DNA from: Papilionanthe hookeriana x Papilionanthe teres
Lineage: Eukaryota > Streptophyta > Magnoliopsida > Asparagales > Orchidaceae
Direction of reading: 5' to 3'
NCBI GenBank assembly: GCA_022702705.1
Contig: CM040421.1
Location: 62,226,621-62,290,620, forward strand
DNA: 64,000 nucleotides
Position numbers and translations under genes: made by a program. Position 1 is the stretch's first letter. Every line of letters starts with the position of its first letter. Shown here piece by piece: positions 26,346 through 39,454 of the stretch. The notes under the pieces are model-generated. The model had not been told where the DNA came from. It did not search any database and was given only the letters and a program-made list of their open reading frames with translations.

Positions 26346-28436
26346 AATATAATATCACACAAAGACATAAAAGAAATTAAATATAAAGCAACTTGAACAC
26401 TATTCCAAATTTAAACCCTTTAACTTAAATCGAATCATTTGAATACTAATTTACCCTTGAAAGCTTTGATTATTATAACTCCTAAATGAAACATTAAATG
26501 AAATGTACACTTCACTCATAAAAGATATTCAAATGTCTTAATTCCTTTGGGCGAGTTAACAAGGCTTGAAAACCTCGGACGATTGATTCATTTATATGAT
26601 TAAATTCATTTGGACTTAAAACAATCCTAAAAATATTGAAAAGATGTTTAAGATTCTTCTTAAGCACTTCCTCGATATGATAGGATATTTATAAGAACAA
26701 TTGGATTTAATTGTTCTTTAATAGAAGAAAATTGTCCTCAGTAAACACAAAGAACACAGACGTCATAGGAGTTGACTAGCTATAGGATTAGGAATTTGGT
26801 AGAAAACCATAACCTTTCCCCCTAGCTTTACTGAGGAACTTGCTTAAATATTCTAATTGTGTTTTAAGTGCGGCTTGGGATGACGGAAGACCCTCAGGTA
26901 CGCTTTTATTTTATTGCAATTTACTTGTACAATTTACTTTATTACAAATGCATTTTACTTTTCTTGCATGATAAAACAACTGTTGCATGAAAACCCACAC
27001 CTTTAGGATAGTCCCTAAAGCTGAAACCAAAACTAAAGTTAAAAGTCATTGCAAGATAAAATTCACTAGCCTGATATTTCAAAATATAAAACAACTCAAA
27101 ATTTAATCACAAACAGAACACAAAACTACAATTGCAACTAAATTAAAAACGTCTGTTGGATGATCGGGAATACCTCGGATGATGTAACCTACGTGTTGCT
27201 AACGGGATTTCCCACAGTCCAATGAAAGTGGAACTCATTCGATTGAGTTTAGCAAATTCATGCGGACTAGTGAATCAGAATAAAATAATGATGCGGAAGG
27301 ATGGAACCGTGGGATCTTAACGGTCAATAGTTATAATCGACTTCAAGATTTGTTTAATCAAAATACAAAACACTTGGAAATTAAGATCTTCTCTAAACCA
27401 AAACACTTTTCTCATCCCACGATTTATGATTTCCTAAGAACTAAAGCCTCGCAGCAACAAGGAGCTTGGAGCATGGAGGGGCGACACGGCCATCGTCGTC
27501 GGCAAAACTTGAACCTACTTCGGCAAAACCTTCTTAGAATTGAACAACAAAGCCATAGGACTTCGAGGTAGCTTACCTAGTGCAACATAAATCCTCAACC
27601 TCTTCGTTAGGCATTTGCATTGCGAATTAAGCCCTAACGATCTTAGGATTCGAAGGTAGTCGTACGTACGACAATAAACCCTCACATCTTCTAGGCTATT
27701 TATTTGATTTTATCATACAAATATAAGCCATAATTAATTAAAATTGGTAAGATTAAAAAACTAAATAAACATTAGGACTTTTCTAAATTCAAGCCAAACA
27801 ATAGGATAGTGGGAAATTACCGAAGTTCACTTCGAATCGGTCGTTCTCTTGCCTTTCTTCTATGGATTCACAAAACAAAATGTTCCAAATTTGATCCATT
27901 CCACAGTAAATTTCAAATTCAATCTTTAGAAAACTTTAAGCTTTGAAATTCTTGAGAGCGGGAGTATTGAGGTTATTATCGAGAGTTTTCTTAGGTGATT
28001 CCGTCACTTAAGATGTAATTAACTATAGGGGCTTGCCCTTATAGAAATTTTAAAGAACCCGAGTAATATAAGCCATTTTGTTTAATACTTTCATATTAAA
28101 CGGGGGAATTTATCCGGCTTATAAAATTGGTTCGCGAGACCAAACGGATGTCCTGAAAACTTCTAGTTTTATTTGATCGAGCCTCACCCCTCGAGTGTGT
28201 CCATCTTTAGGGATAGATACACGGTTTGTGGTGCGGTGCTCGTTCATATAAACTATTTGGGATGTGAGATCGGTTTAATCTCATATCTTAAAACTTTCAA
28301 ATTTAAAATTATTTTCAAATCAAATCCTACTTTCTAAATTATATATATATTTAAATCAAATTTAAAATTTAAATTCGCCGACAACACGGTGGCGCCCACT
28401 TTTCAAAATATCACACAACTAAAAAATAGTGCGACA

Positions 28437-28441
28437 TAAGA
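28437..28441. repeat. Target site duplication TAAGA, right copy
   Basis: Identical to 21228-21232. Beyond it the Athila-like minus-strand sequence resumes. Confidence 0.9.
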
Positions 28442-30330
28442 TCCTTACATTGCTTATATAAATATGAGTTTCCATCCGAAATATGTTTTAGCCTCATGAA
28501 TGAATTGTTTACGTTGTTGCAAAGTTAACATAGGTGGAAAAATATACTTACAATATAATTTTCTATATCGGCATACCATGGTAGTTTCCTCATTTTATAT
28601 TATATAATTGTTCGTCGGAAAAGCGCGGTAATTTCCATTATCGGTATCGAGATAATTCATTATATTCTAGTCTTGATAAATGATTTGCAATTTGATTATC
28701 AAGTTCCCTTTTTGTTAATCGTTCAAAATCAAATTCTTGCATTAATAATATCCATCTAATTAATCTTGATTTGGAATCTTTCTTTTGCATTAGATATTTA
28801 ATAGCGAGTGATCGGTATACACCAAATACATTTAGTTCCAATTAGATAAGGCCTAAATTTATCAAAAAGCATAAACAATTGCTAGCCGCTCTTTTTCGAT
28901 ATTTGTATAATTCATTTCGGCATTATTAAGAGTTTCTTAGCATAGTATATAACTTTGAAAATTTTATCATATCTTTGCCCAGTATTGCTCCTATAGCATA
29001 ATCACTAGCATCATAAGTTGAGATGGTTTCTCCCCGATCGGTGAAACTATTATGAGTCTTGTGTTAATTTATCTTTTAATAATTCAAAAGCATTTAGGCA
29101 TTCGGTTATGAATTCAATTTCTTGTCCTTTTCTAAAAGTTAGTATAGAGGTTTAGTAATTTTTTAAAAATCTTTTATGTAGCATCTGTAGAATCCGGCAT
29201 GTCAGAAAACTTCTTACCCCTCTCCTTGTAGTTGGAAATTAGTAATTTAGCTATAACTTGAACTTTGCAGGGTCTACTTCCATGCCATTTTCTAAAATTT
29301 TATGTCCTAATACAATTCCTCATGCAACCACAAATTGACATTTTTCCTAATTTAGAACTCAGTTAGTTTTCTCGCATACTTCTAATACTTTTTTAAGATG
29401 GTCAAACACGTAAATGACGTTCCAAATACAAAGAAATATAATCCATAAATACTTCTATTCCATCATCAATTAATTTACTAAATATAGACATCATCTCTGG
29501 AATGTTGCGGGTGCATTATAATCCAAATGGCATTCTTCGAAAAGCAAATGTTCCATAAGGACTAGTAAATGTAGTTTTCTCTTGATTCTCGGGAGCAATA
29601 TGTATCTGATGATAACGGTATATCCATGTTAAAAAATAAAAATATTTATGTCAAGGCTAATCTATCCAACATTTGGTCTAGAAATGGTAATGTGATGATC
29701 TTTCCTAGTGGGCACATTTAATTTTCTATAGTCAATACATATACGCCATCCGGTAACTTGTCTTATAGGTATTAAATCATTATTTTCATTAGCTTTAACG
29801 GTGGCTCCTCTTTCTTGGGAACACGAGTGAATTGGGCTTACCCAACCTTTATGCCGAAATAGGATATATAATACAATTATCTAACCATTTTAATATTTCT
29901 TTCTTGACTACTTTCATTATTGGGTTTAATCTTCTTTGAGGTTCTTCTCTTGGCTTATGTTCATTATCTAAAATAATTACGTACACATCTGATTGAAGGA
30001 CTAATTCCTTTAATATCTGCTAAGGGTGACAAAAAGTTTTCTTATATTTTTTTTAATGTGTCTGAGTTTTTTTGTTCTTGTGATTCATTCAATTCAACCG
30101 ATATAATAGCGGCGAGTTGAATGGTTACCTAAGTAAGCATATTTTAAATGATTAGGTAGAATTTTTTTTAATTCGAGTTCGGAGGTCTAATAATTGACGA
30201 AACTATATTCTTTCGGCGTTTTCGGTATTATCCAACATTTCAAGTTTTCCTTGTATATAATCCGGTTTTTCATTATCTACTTCTTCAATTAATTCAATAT
30301 TTTCTTTTTCTAATTTTTTTCTTCATAATA
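28442..30330 (-). pseudogene. Athila-like reverse transcriptase and RNase H relic
   Basis: On the minus strand, ~29820-29700 reads NDLIPIRQVTGWRICIDYRK followed by LNVPTRKDHH, the diagnostic Athila RT entry. At ~29480-29430 the catalytic motif region reads IEVFMDYISLY, so the second Asp of the usual F-M-D-D is replaced by Tyr. The RNase H connection at 28638-28841 reads KKDSKSRLIRWILLMQEFDF and ends ANHLSRL, again typical. Other stretches are broken by stops and shifts. Integrase continues on the far side of the solo LTR at 21227. Confidence 0.75.
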
Positions 30331-30639
30331 TTCTTTAAAATGTTCATTTTGCGAATGTTGATATTTCCATTAAAACAATCATCATCTTTTATATAGCGAG
30401 GATATTTCATTGATTTCTTTATGTTAAAAGTTTCTTTTGATCTTTTACTCTCATAGTTAATTCTCCTTTTCGAAAATCAATCATAGCTTTTCAGTGGCTA
30501 AAAGGGTCTTCCTAATATTATGGGAATTTCTTTGTCTTCTTAAATGCTCCCCAGAGACCGATAAAATCTGCGGGAAGATAAATTTATAAGCACACTAACA
30601 CATCTTCAATAACTTCCTTAGGATAAGTCACGAACGATC

Positions 30640-30800
30640 GACTAGCGAGTTACCGAGTAGGTGAAATTTCTCCTAATTCTAATCTTTTAAAAATTGATAG
30701 AGGCATTAAATTTGTATTTGCTCCTAAGTCACACAAAGCTTTTCCATAAAATTTTTCTCCGATAGCGCAAGGTATAGTGAAACTACCACCATGATCTTTT
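30640..30800 (-). pseudogene. Athila-like aspartic protease segment
   Basis: An open stretch on the minus strand reads IPCAIGEKFYGKALCDLGAN then TNLMPLSIFKRLELGEISPT. This is the Athila protease with D-L-G-A in place of the usual D-T/S-G-A at the active site, as is normal for the lineage. It lies between RT and gag, as expected. Confidence 0.75.
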
Positions 30801-32470
30801 AATTTTCGGGAAGTATTTTTCTGAATAATTGCACTACACTCTTCGCTAAGTGCAACAGTTTCATTATCTGTAAATTTTCTTTTTTTAAAAAAATATCTTT
30901 CATAAATTTTACATAATTAGGCATTTGTTCTAATGATTCTAAAAAAGGAATATGTACCATTAATTTTTTTACAATTTCAAGGATTTAGCAAATTGCTTAT
31001 TTTTTATGTTTTTAAAGTCGTTGAGGAAATGGTGGTGGTGGGTTTTCTATAGACATTTCACTTAGGTATCGATAAGGATATTCTAAGTTTTGATCTTATT
31101 TGATCCTTTTCTTTTTCAATTTCCACTTCCTCATTTTTACTTTGTTTCTTCTGAATTTTAGTTTCTAACTCTTTTCCCACTTCTTAATTGTATTGCTTTA
31201 ATTTGTTCTTTTCCTTGGTCTTTAGGATTTATTTTCACATTCTTAGGAAAAGTTCCAGGAATTCTTTTGTTAAGTGCGGTAGCGATATGTCCAGTTGAGT
31301 TTCAATATTTTTAATTCTTGTTCCTTGATTTTGTAATTGATTGCTTAGATTTGTAATTGATTTCCTTGATTTTCTAAGTGCGACCCATAGTTAATATTAA
31401 TTCTTCTATATATAACTTCTTATCTTCAGTGGGTATTAAATCCGAGGTGGATAAGATGGTTTATAATTTGTATTTCCTTGATTAGAATTTCTATAGAGTT
31501 GTTCATCCATTGTTGATTAGTGACATTGTTATTCAATTAAAATTTGGATGATTCTTCCAACCAGGATTATAATAATTCGCATAGTAGGAGAGTAATTCAT
31601 TCTAAAATAATCTAATTTCTTTTATATAGCATCAATTTGAGAAGCTAACATAGATATTGCATCATTTTCATGAACACTAGCTATCTTTTTAGGATTTAAT
31701 CTTTCAGCAGGCCATTGAAAATTGTTAGTAGCCATTTCTTCAATTAATGCATAGGCTTCATCAAATGGTTTTGACAATAATGAACCTCCGGCAGCGACAT
31801 CAATGATTGATCTAAGGAATCCTACCCAATCCATTGTAAAATGTTTGTATAATTAACCGATCTCGTAATGCATGTTGTGGGCATTTCCTAAGAAGTTCTT
31901 TAAATCTCTCCCAGTTTCATATATGGATTCTCCATCAAGGCGACTAAGATGTTATATCATTTTGAAGTTTTGCGAGTTCCGAAGGAGGAAAATATTTGGA
32001 TACTGTGATAATTCTCCTACGAAGTTTAATATCTTAATGAATTTAACCACATCTTAGCCTTATCCCTTAAAGAAAAAGGAAAAGCGTAAGTCGATAACAT
32101 CATTAGATACTCCTTCATATTTAAAAGTAGCACATAGTTCCAAAAAACTAACAAGATGTAATTAGGATCTTCATTAGGTGAACAGGTAAATTGATTGTCG
32201 TATATTTGGATAATTGCGGAGTTTAAGTTCGAATGAGTTAGCGAGTACATCCAGGGTTTTGAATAGTTAGGTGAATTTCATATTTATTGTTGGGTTGGCA
32301 TAATCACTTAATGGTCTTTTGTTGGTTTATATTTTCAACTTAGGATTATTTGTCATTTGTGTTAAATTTATAATTTCTCTTTTTGTTTTCTAATTCTTTT
32401 AATTGTACCTACAATTAAATCGTAAGGTATTAATTTGTTTTCGTTTCCAAATTTATGCATATAATTTTTA
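30801..32470 (-). pseudogene. Athila-like gag relic
   Basis: 31622-31834 on the minus strand reads VAAGGSLLSKPFDEAYALIE then EMATNNFQWPAERL, a hallmark of Athila gag. 32026-32250 reads NEDPNYILLVFWNYV and ends PFSLRDKAKMWLNSL, the core capsid region. Near 32330 RPLSDYA-MPTQQ marks the N-terminal part. The order gag, protease, RT on the minus strand is intact, although frames are broken. The 5' UTR and 5' LTR are missing; E4 repeats begin just beyond. Confidence 0.75.
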
Positions 32471-32490
32471 AGTAATATTTAAAATACCTT

Positions 32491-33520
32491 TTGACCTAAA
32501 AAGTCAACATTGGTCAAATTGGTCAAACTAGACTTAATGACCTACCCTGTTGACCCCATAGGTCAACCTTTTGACCTAAAAAGTCAGCATTAGTCCAAAA
32601 TGGTCGAACGGACACAATGACTGCCATTTGACCCCATGGAATTCAACCTTATGACCTAAAAGTCAACATTGGTCAAAATGGTCGAACGGACCTAATGGCT
32701 GTCCTGTGACTTTACATAGGTCAACCTTATGACCTAAAAGTAAAGGCTTTAGTCAAATTAGTCAAAACCCCGGTCTTCAATGACCTACTGTTGACCTGGT
32801 CGGCCTTTTGACCTAAAAAGTCAACATTGGTCAAATTGGTCGAGCCGGACCTAATGACCCAATAGATTGACCTTTTTACCTAAAAAGTCAACATTGGTCG
32901 AAAATGGTTAAGCCGGACACAATATTTTTATTATTTGCATAGATCGGCCTTTTGATCTAAAAGGAATCAACATTCGTCAGATAGTCGAAACCAAACCTAA
33001 TGACCTACCTGTTGACCCCATGGGTCGACCTTTTGACAAAAAGAGTCAACTTTGGTCAGAGTGGTCAAACAGACCTTTGTGACCTGCCACAGTTGACCGG
33101 CCAAGTCAACCTTTTGACTGAAAAGTCAACTGGTCAAATTGGTCGAGCCATGCCAGTGACTGACCTGTTGACCCCATAGGTCGGCCTTATGACCTAAAAA
33201 GTCGACTTTGGTCAAATTATTCAAACCATATACCCATTGATCTACCATTGACCCATAGAGTCAACCTTTTGACTTCAAAAGTCGACATTGGTTAAATGGT
33301 CAAGCCGAGACCCGAATGACTGCCTTGTTGACCTATGGAGTCGGCCTTATGACCTAAAAGTCGACTTTGGTCAAATTGGTCAAGCCGGACCCGGTGACCT
33401 GCCACAGTGACCCCATAGGTTAACCTTATGACCTAAAAGTCAAATGTGGTCAAATTGATCAAACCCGGACAATGACGATCTGTTGACCCATAAGTACGGC
33501 CCTTTCACCCGATGACACAT
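32491..33520 (+). repeat. ~80-bp tandem array rich in TTGACC/GGTCAA words (E4 U3)
   Basis: About 13 units with starts at 32491, 32571, 32651, ~32729 and ~32808, a period near 80 bp. A unit contains TTGACCTAAAAAGTCAACAT, TGGTCAAATTGGTCAAA and TGTTGACCCCATAGGTCAAC. The first unit has about six TTGAC cores counting both strands, so the array has several dozen. TTGAC(C/T) is the W-box core bound by WRKY factors. The array lies about 0.9-1.95 kb upstream of the E4 TATA box. Confidence 0.85.
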
Positions 33521-33599
33521 TTAAAACCCCACGATGACAAAATCACAAATACTTGGACATTTTAAAATTAAATTGATCGATTTGGTGACTTGGAGTCAA

Positions 33600-34440
33600 C
33601 CCCGAGTCAAAATTGGTCAACACATATCTATTTTAATTAAATAGATAAAATGAAATAAAAAATAACAAAATTAATCAAATGATTAATTTCAAAATTATTT
33701 TGATTAATTAAAATGATTAATGATTTAATTTTTAATATTTTAATTAAATGACATAATTAATTAAAATGAAAATTAAATTAAAATCATAAAATGACAAAAA
33801 TGATACAAAATTAATCGATTAATTAAATTGAAATTATTTTCAATTAATAAATTGATTAATAAAATATTTTCCAACAATTTTAATTAATAAAATAATTAAT
33901 TAAAATGGGAAATTAAAAAGAAAAGAAATGACATATAGCCTTCTCATAATTAATTAGGCTAAACTCATCTTAAGGCTTAATTAACACATAATTAAGCTCA
34001 TATTAAGACTACTTAGCCATGGGTTAATACTCATCATGATGCATGGGGTGAGGTGTCACTCTCTCCCTTCACCCTAAACTTCAATTTAGCCATCGAGGTG
34101 GCCGGCCAACATGAGGCCTCACCTCCCACCTCCCAACCACCTAATGGAAGGAAAACCATACATGAAACCCCCCTTACCATGGTTAGAAGCAATGATGAGG
34201 ATAAGCTTGTGTGTCACCATTTGCCAAGCTTAAGAGATGATGATATGTAAGCTCTTAAGAAAGAGTAAGGCGGCTCTCGCACCTCTTACATGAGCCAATG
34301 GGTGAAAGACAAAACAATGGAAATCATCATGGAAAACTTAGGGAGAAACATCAATGCTTATCTTGATAATTTCTTCCTGATAAGTGATAGAGGAGGTAAC
34401 TACTCCCCTAGAACATCTAAAGTTAAGCCATAACCTCCCC
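33600..34440 (+). other. E4 LTR, AT-rich stretch and upstream promoter region
   Basis: 33600-33960 is (AATTA)-rich. 33960-34440 is mixed-composition DNA leading to the TATA box. A small open frame at 34053-34250 shows no family resemblance and is probably chance. Confidence 0.5.
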
Positions 34441-34444
34441 TTAC

Positions 34445-34452
34445 TATAAATA
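34445..34452 (+). promoter_or_regulatory. TATA box of the E4 LTR
   Basis: TATAAATA within CTATAAATAGGACCCC, followed by a GC-richer leader, equivalent in position to the solo LTR TATA box at 23394. Confidence 0.65.
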
Positions 34453-34747
34453 GGACCCCATGGCCGAACCTAGCAAGAAGAAGAAAAAAATTAGGAAGCA
34501 TAGGCACTGAAATCCATGCTCCCAACATAAAAAGTCTTCCTAAGTCTCAATGATCTTTTAGGATCAAATCCAAGCCATAGCTTGAGCTATTTGAGCCAAT
34601 TTGTTAAATTTAAAAAACAACCCAGTGGAACTTCTTCAAATTCCTCCCTAAGCCCGACTTACGGATCAAATTGTTGCGGCAATAACCTTCCATTGAGTCT
34701 TAGAAGGCAACCATAAAGATGCATTCTAGCTTGATTTGCTTGTGGCA

Positions 34748-34756
34748 AAGGTATGG
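34748..34756 (+). promoter_or_regulatory. Candidate 5' splice donor in the E4 leader
   Basis: AAG|GTATGGA with GT at 34751, followed at once by a T/A-rich stretch. It corresponds to the donor at 23814 in the solo LTR. Confidence 0.4.
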
Positions 34757-35699
34757 AATTTTTCTTTACAAAATAAATGATATTTTTGACATATCATGTG
34801 TTATACTAGCCAAGTGTATCATCCATAGTATGGATGGATACTTCTCATCAGATGATCATTCAAAAAAAAAATCACTCAATTTCATTAAGAAATGAGCGAG
34901 ATATTGATGTTTGAAGTTTAATGGTCCGAGAATTTTCGGATTTTTAGTAGAGATTTTCTCCGCCGTCCGATCCGCGCTTTAGGAACGAACAACGTGATCT
35001 CTCCCCCGCGGTGTGCGCTGGTCGGCCGCTGCCAGGTGGATCCTCTCGCTCGTTCGATGCGTACGAGGACCGCCGCCTCGAGAACGGTGGTGAGTTTGGC
35101 GGCGGGATTTAATAAATACATTAGATCCTTAAAAACTGAAATATTCGTATCTTTTTGATCCGAAGTCATAAAATAAAATAAAAATACCTCTGGAAAGCTC
35201 TTGAAGAGGAGAAAATTATGAGACCAAATCATAATTTTATTCTCGATATTTAATTTTTAATTAATTAAATACTCTGCAGGTATTTTAATTATTAAAAATT
35301 ATTTATAAATAAAAAAAATTATGAAACTTGGAGGCATTTATCTTTATGTTCTTAGGGACCTTCCATGATTTTTCTGGGATAGAAAAAATGTCCTAGGATA
35401 CTTTTCTTTAATTTTCAAGTTTCTTTATAATTATTTCAAATAATAATTATAAAAATTGAAAATTAAGGAAAATAAAAATACAAATGGCTAGAAAATGATA
35501 GAGACATGAGACAATAACCCTAAGAAAGTTATTTCTGAAGTCATATAAATCATTTTGAATGGTATTTTGAAATTTAGGTTAAAATCCTTTATTAATTAAA
35601 TAATTTTAATCTAAATAACCCTTTATAAATTTAACTTTATTTTGATCGACGATCAAAGTTTGAAAATAGTTGATCTATGATAAACTAATGAGAAACTTC

Positions 35700-37200
35700 A
35701 CTTAAGTCTAAAATGACCAAATTGGACTTAACTAAATTTAAAATAGTATTTAAACCCATTAAACCTTACTAAAATTAGGTTTAATTAAAAATTAAATCTT
35801 AATTAAGTTTAAGAACATATGGCTTAATTAATCAGAGTAAATTTATTAATTAAATTTAAAGACATAATAAACTTAATTAACTTGATAAACACTTAAATTG
35901 GGTTCAACATAAAATTAAATCTTAATTAAGTTTTAAAGACATATTAAGCAATTAATCAAAATTAAACTTATTAATTAAGTTTAAAGACATAATAAACTTA
36001 ATTAACCCATTAAACCTTACTTAAATTAGGTTTAATACTAAAGTAAATCTTAATTAAGTTTAAAGACATATTAAACTTAATTAATCAAAATTAAACTTAT
36101 TAATTAAGTTTAAAGACATAATAAACTTAATTAACCCATTAAACCTTACTTAAATTAGGTTTAATATAAAAATTAAATCTTAATTAAGTTTAAAGACATC
36201 TTAAACTTAATTAATCAACATTAAACTTATTAATTAAGTTTAAAGACATAATAAACTTAATTAACCCATTAAAACTTACTTAAAATTAGGTTTTAATGTA
36301 GAAGAATTAAATCTTAATTAAGTTTAAAGACATATTAAACTTAATTAATAAAAATTAAATTTATTAATTAAGTTTAAGGCATAATAAACTTAATTAACCC
36401 ATTAAACCTTACTTAAATTAGGTTTAATATAAAAATTTAATCTTAATTAGTTTAAAGACATATTAAATTTAATTAATCGAAATTAAACTGATAATTAAGT
36501 TTAAAGACATAATAAACTTAATTAACTGGTAAACCTTACTTAAATTAGGTTTAATATAAAAATTAAATCTTAATTAAGTTTAAAATATTAAACTTAATTA
36601 GTAAGTAACTTATTAATTAAGTTTAAAGACATTATAAACTTAATTAACCCATTAAACCTTACTTAAATTAGGTTTAACATAAAAATTAAATCTTAATTAA
36701 GTTTAAAGACATCTTAAACTTAATTAATCGAAAATTAAACTTATTAATTAAGTTTAAAAGACATAATAAACTTAATTAACCCATTAAACCTTACTTAAAT
36801 TAGGTTTAATATAAAAAGTAAATCTTAATTAAGTTTAAATACATAATAAACTTAATTAACCCATTAAACGTTACTATAATTAGGTTTAATATAAAAAATA
36901 AAATCTCAATCAAGTTTAAAGACATATTAAACATAATTAATCAAAATATTTTAATTAAGTTTAAAGACATATTAAAACTTAATTAACCAAAACTAAACAC
37001 TTTTAATTAAGTTTAAAGGCAAGTTAGAGCAATTAATCAAACTATAGAATTAGGTTTAAATACAAAAATTAAATTTTTAATTGGTTTAAAAGACACATTA
37101 AACCTAATTAACCAAACCAAACCTTTAATTAAGTTTAAAGACATATTAAGCAATTAACTTCACTACACATAAGGTTTAAATCAAACATAAACCTTAATTA
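35700..37200 (+). repeat. ~130-bp AT-rich tandem repeats in the E4 LTR
   Basis: About 11 units with spacing of 122-133 bp (e.g. 36001, 36130, 36260, 36393, 36521, 36643). Each contains TTAATTAAGTTTAAAGACAT twice, once followed by AATAAACTTAATTAACCC and once by ATTAAACTTAATTAATC, plus AAACCTTACTTAAATTAGG. Confidence 0.85.
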
Positions 37201-37790
37201 GGTCAACCCATTAGACCTAATTAAACCATTAAGCCTTAACTAGCAGAGTTTAATTAAGCTTAAACTCACAATTAGGTTTAACCCATTAGACTGAATTAAA
37301 CCATTAGACCTTAACTAACTAAGGTTTAATCAAACTTAAACCCTAATTAGGTCTAACGTTAGACTACAATTAAACGTTAAACCTTAACTAACCAAAGTTT
37401 AATTAAACTTAAACTACAGTGAGTCTAACCCGTTAAGCTTTAATTAAACCATTAGACCTTAACTAACTAAGGTTTAATCAAACATAAACCTTAATTAGGT
37501 TTAACCCATGAGACCTAATTAAACCATTAGACCTTAAGCTAGCGGGACTAATCGAAGCATGCGCTTCGGTCGATTACAGCTTTAAATTTGGAGCTAATTA
37601 AACCGTTAGACCTTAACTAACTAAGGTTTAATCGATCATAAACCTTAATTAAGTCTAACTCATTAGACCTAATTAAACCATTAAGTCTTAACTAAGTAAG
37701 ACTTAATCGAAACACAAATCCCCTAATTAAGTACACTACATTAGACTTAATTAATTATTAAACCTTAATCAACTAAGGTTTAATCGGACG
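37201..37790 (+). repeat. Degenerate repeats of AACCTTAACTAACTAAGG type
   Basis: Related short units built around ATTAAACCATTAGACCTTAA and CTAACTAAGGTTTAATC, continuing the previous array with shorter and more diverged units. Confidence 0.7.
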
Positions 37791-37799
37791 ATCCGACCT

Positions 37800-39240
37800 T
37801 TTGAATCCCAAGTCGATATAACTTGTAAACTTAAACATAACTCGAGTCAATCCTTGAACTCGAGTTAACCTAAACATAGGATTTGACCCCGCGTGAACCT
37901 AACTTAAACACAACACAACGAGTCCAATCTAACTTGAACTCGAGTTAACCTAAACCTTAAGTTGACCACGTGAACTGGCTTACGCTTTAACTGGCAGTCG
38001 ATATAACCCCAACTCAGGTACGGCCTAAATCTTAGGTTCGGCCACAATGAACCTAACCTAAACCTAACATAACTTGAGTCCAATCTAACTTGAACTCGGG
38101 GTCAACCTAAACTCATAGGTTCAACCCACATTGAACCCAACACAAACCTAACATAACTGATCACGATCTAACTTGAACTTCAAGATAACCTAAACAACAG
38201 GTTCGACCCATATTGAACCTAACCTAAAACTAACATAACCGGAGTCCGATCTAACCCAGACTCGAGATAACCTAAACCTTAGGTTCAACTCATATTGAAC
38301 CTAACTCGTGAACTAAACAAAGGTTGATCCAGCTAGAACCTAATCAAGTCAAACCTTAACTTAGGTTCGACCATGAACTTAAATCGACCTTAAAGTCTAG
38401 AAGTTCAGCGACTTGAACGCTCGATCTAAACTCGAAATTAACTTAAATTAACCCACATTAGACCTAGTCAAACCAAACTTAGGTTCAACTTGACATGAAC
38501 CTAACCCAATATTAACTTAAGTCTAACATGGGCTTAGAAATTAGACCACATAATTAGGTTTAACATGATATAAACTGTTAACCCAAAATGTAGGTTAAAT
38601 AACTTGAATCTAAACTAAAACCGACTTAAGTTCAATCCTAAGTCTAGGTCTAACTTTAAATAGACTTAATTAAAACTTAAGATCATATCTAAAAGGACTT
38701 GATAATTCTGCAAAATCTAATTTAATTAATTTATTAGACTTGATTAATCTTTAAGTCTGTTGTAAGACTTAAACTTAATTAAATCTGTCGGAGACAAGCC
38801 TTTTTAACTTAAGTTCGGATAACCATGAACTTCAGTTAAATAGATTGATCAACATTGAATCTAACTTGGGATTGACAGGACATGAACAGTGAATTGATCA
38901 ATATTGAATGCAATTCCAGACCTTTTAACTTAAGTTCAAACGGATATGAACTCGAGTTAAATAAGATTCAATCAACATTGAATCTAGCTTTACAGTTCAA
39001 CCGGAACATGAACCGTCAATTCAGTCAATATTGAATCTAATTTAAACTTTTATGTAAGTTCGAACGGACATGAACTCGAGTTAAATAGATTGACTCAAAC
39101 ATTGAATTTAACTTAGGTTAAACCATGAACTTCAAAGTTGTTAAATTGATATTGAATCTAATTTCAAACCTTTTTTATTTAGAATTCGGAACGGAACATG
39201 AACTCGAGTTAATTCGAGGTACAAGATCGAATGTAAATCG
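37800..39240 (+). repeat. Diverged repeats of CTTGAACTCGAGTTAACC type
   Basis: Recurring words include AACTTGAACTCGAGTTAACC, TAAACCTTAGGTTC, GACCCACATTGAACC and, towards 38800-39240, AACATTGAATCTAA. The unit is roughly 90 bp but irregular. No coding potential seen. Confidence 0.65.
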
Positions 39241-39454
39241 ACATTTTAAACCAAAGGCAATATGTCAGCCAAAAAAAAATTGACATTTCGAAATAATTCG
39301 ACATAAACTAACATCCAAGACATATCCAGATATTACGTAATGTTATTTTTGACAATGTTTTCTTTGCGAAGTGAAAATAAGAAATTTTGCTTAGATTTTT
39401 CTTCACATGTTATAGGGTGTACTAACTCTGTTTTGCGGGACGACATTCTAGGCG

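Larger units (their letters stand above)
21233..28436 (+). mobile_element. 7204-bp solo LTR of the AlkB-carrying Tat-like family
   Basis: Begins TGTTGACCTC and ends TAGTGCGACA, flanked by identical TAAGA copies, with no internal retroelement coding DNA. It is co-linear with the E1 LTR (4483-10038) and, reverse-complemented, with the E2 LTR (41905-49144). That makes it a solo LTR, the usual product of recombination between the two LTRs of one element. It sits in the integrase region of an Athila-like element on the other strand. A TATA box at 23394 divides it into a ~2.2-kb U3 and a ~5-kb R-U5. A GGTGGCGCCCAC word at ~28388 lies inside the LTR, not beyond it. Confidence 0.9.

Noticed and set aside
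28388..28400. GGTGGCGCCCAC as a primer-binding site marking the LTR end
   Set aside because: The TAAGA duplication and TG...CA ends place the LTR end at 28436, 36-48 bp downstream, so this word is inside the LTR.
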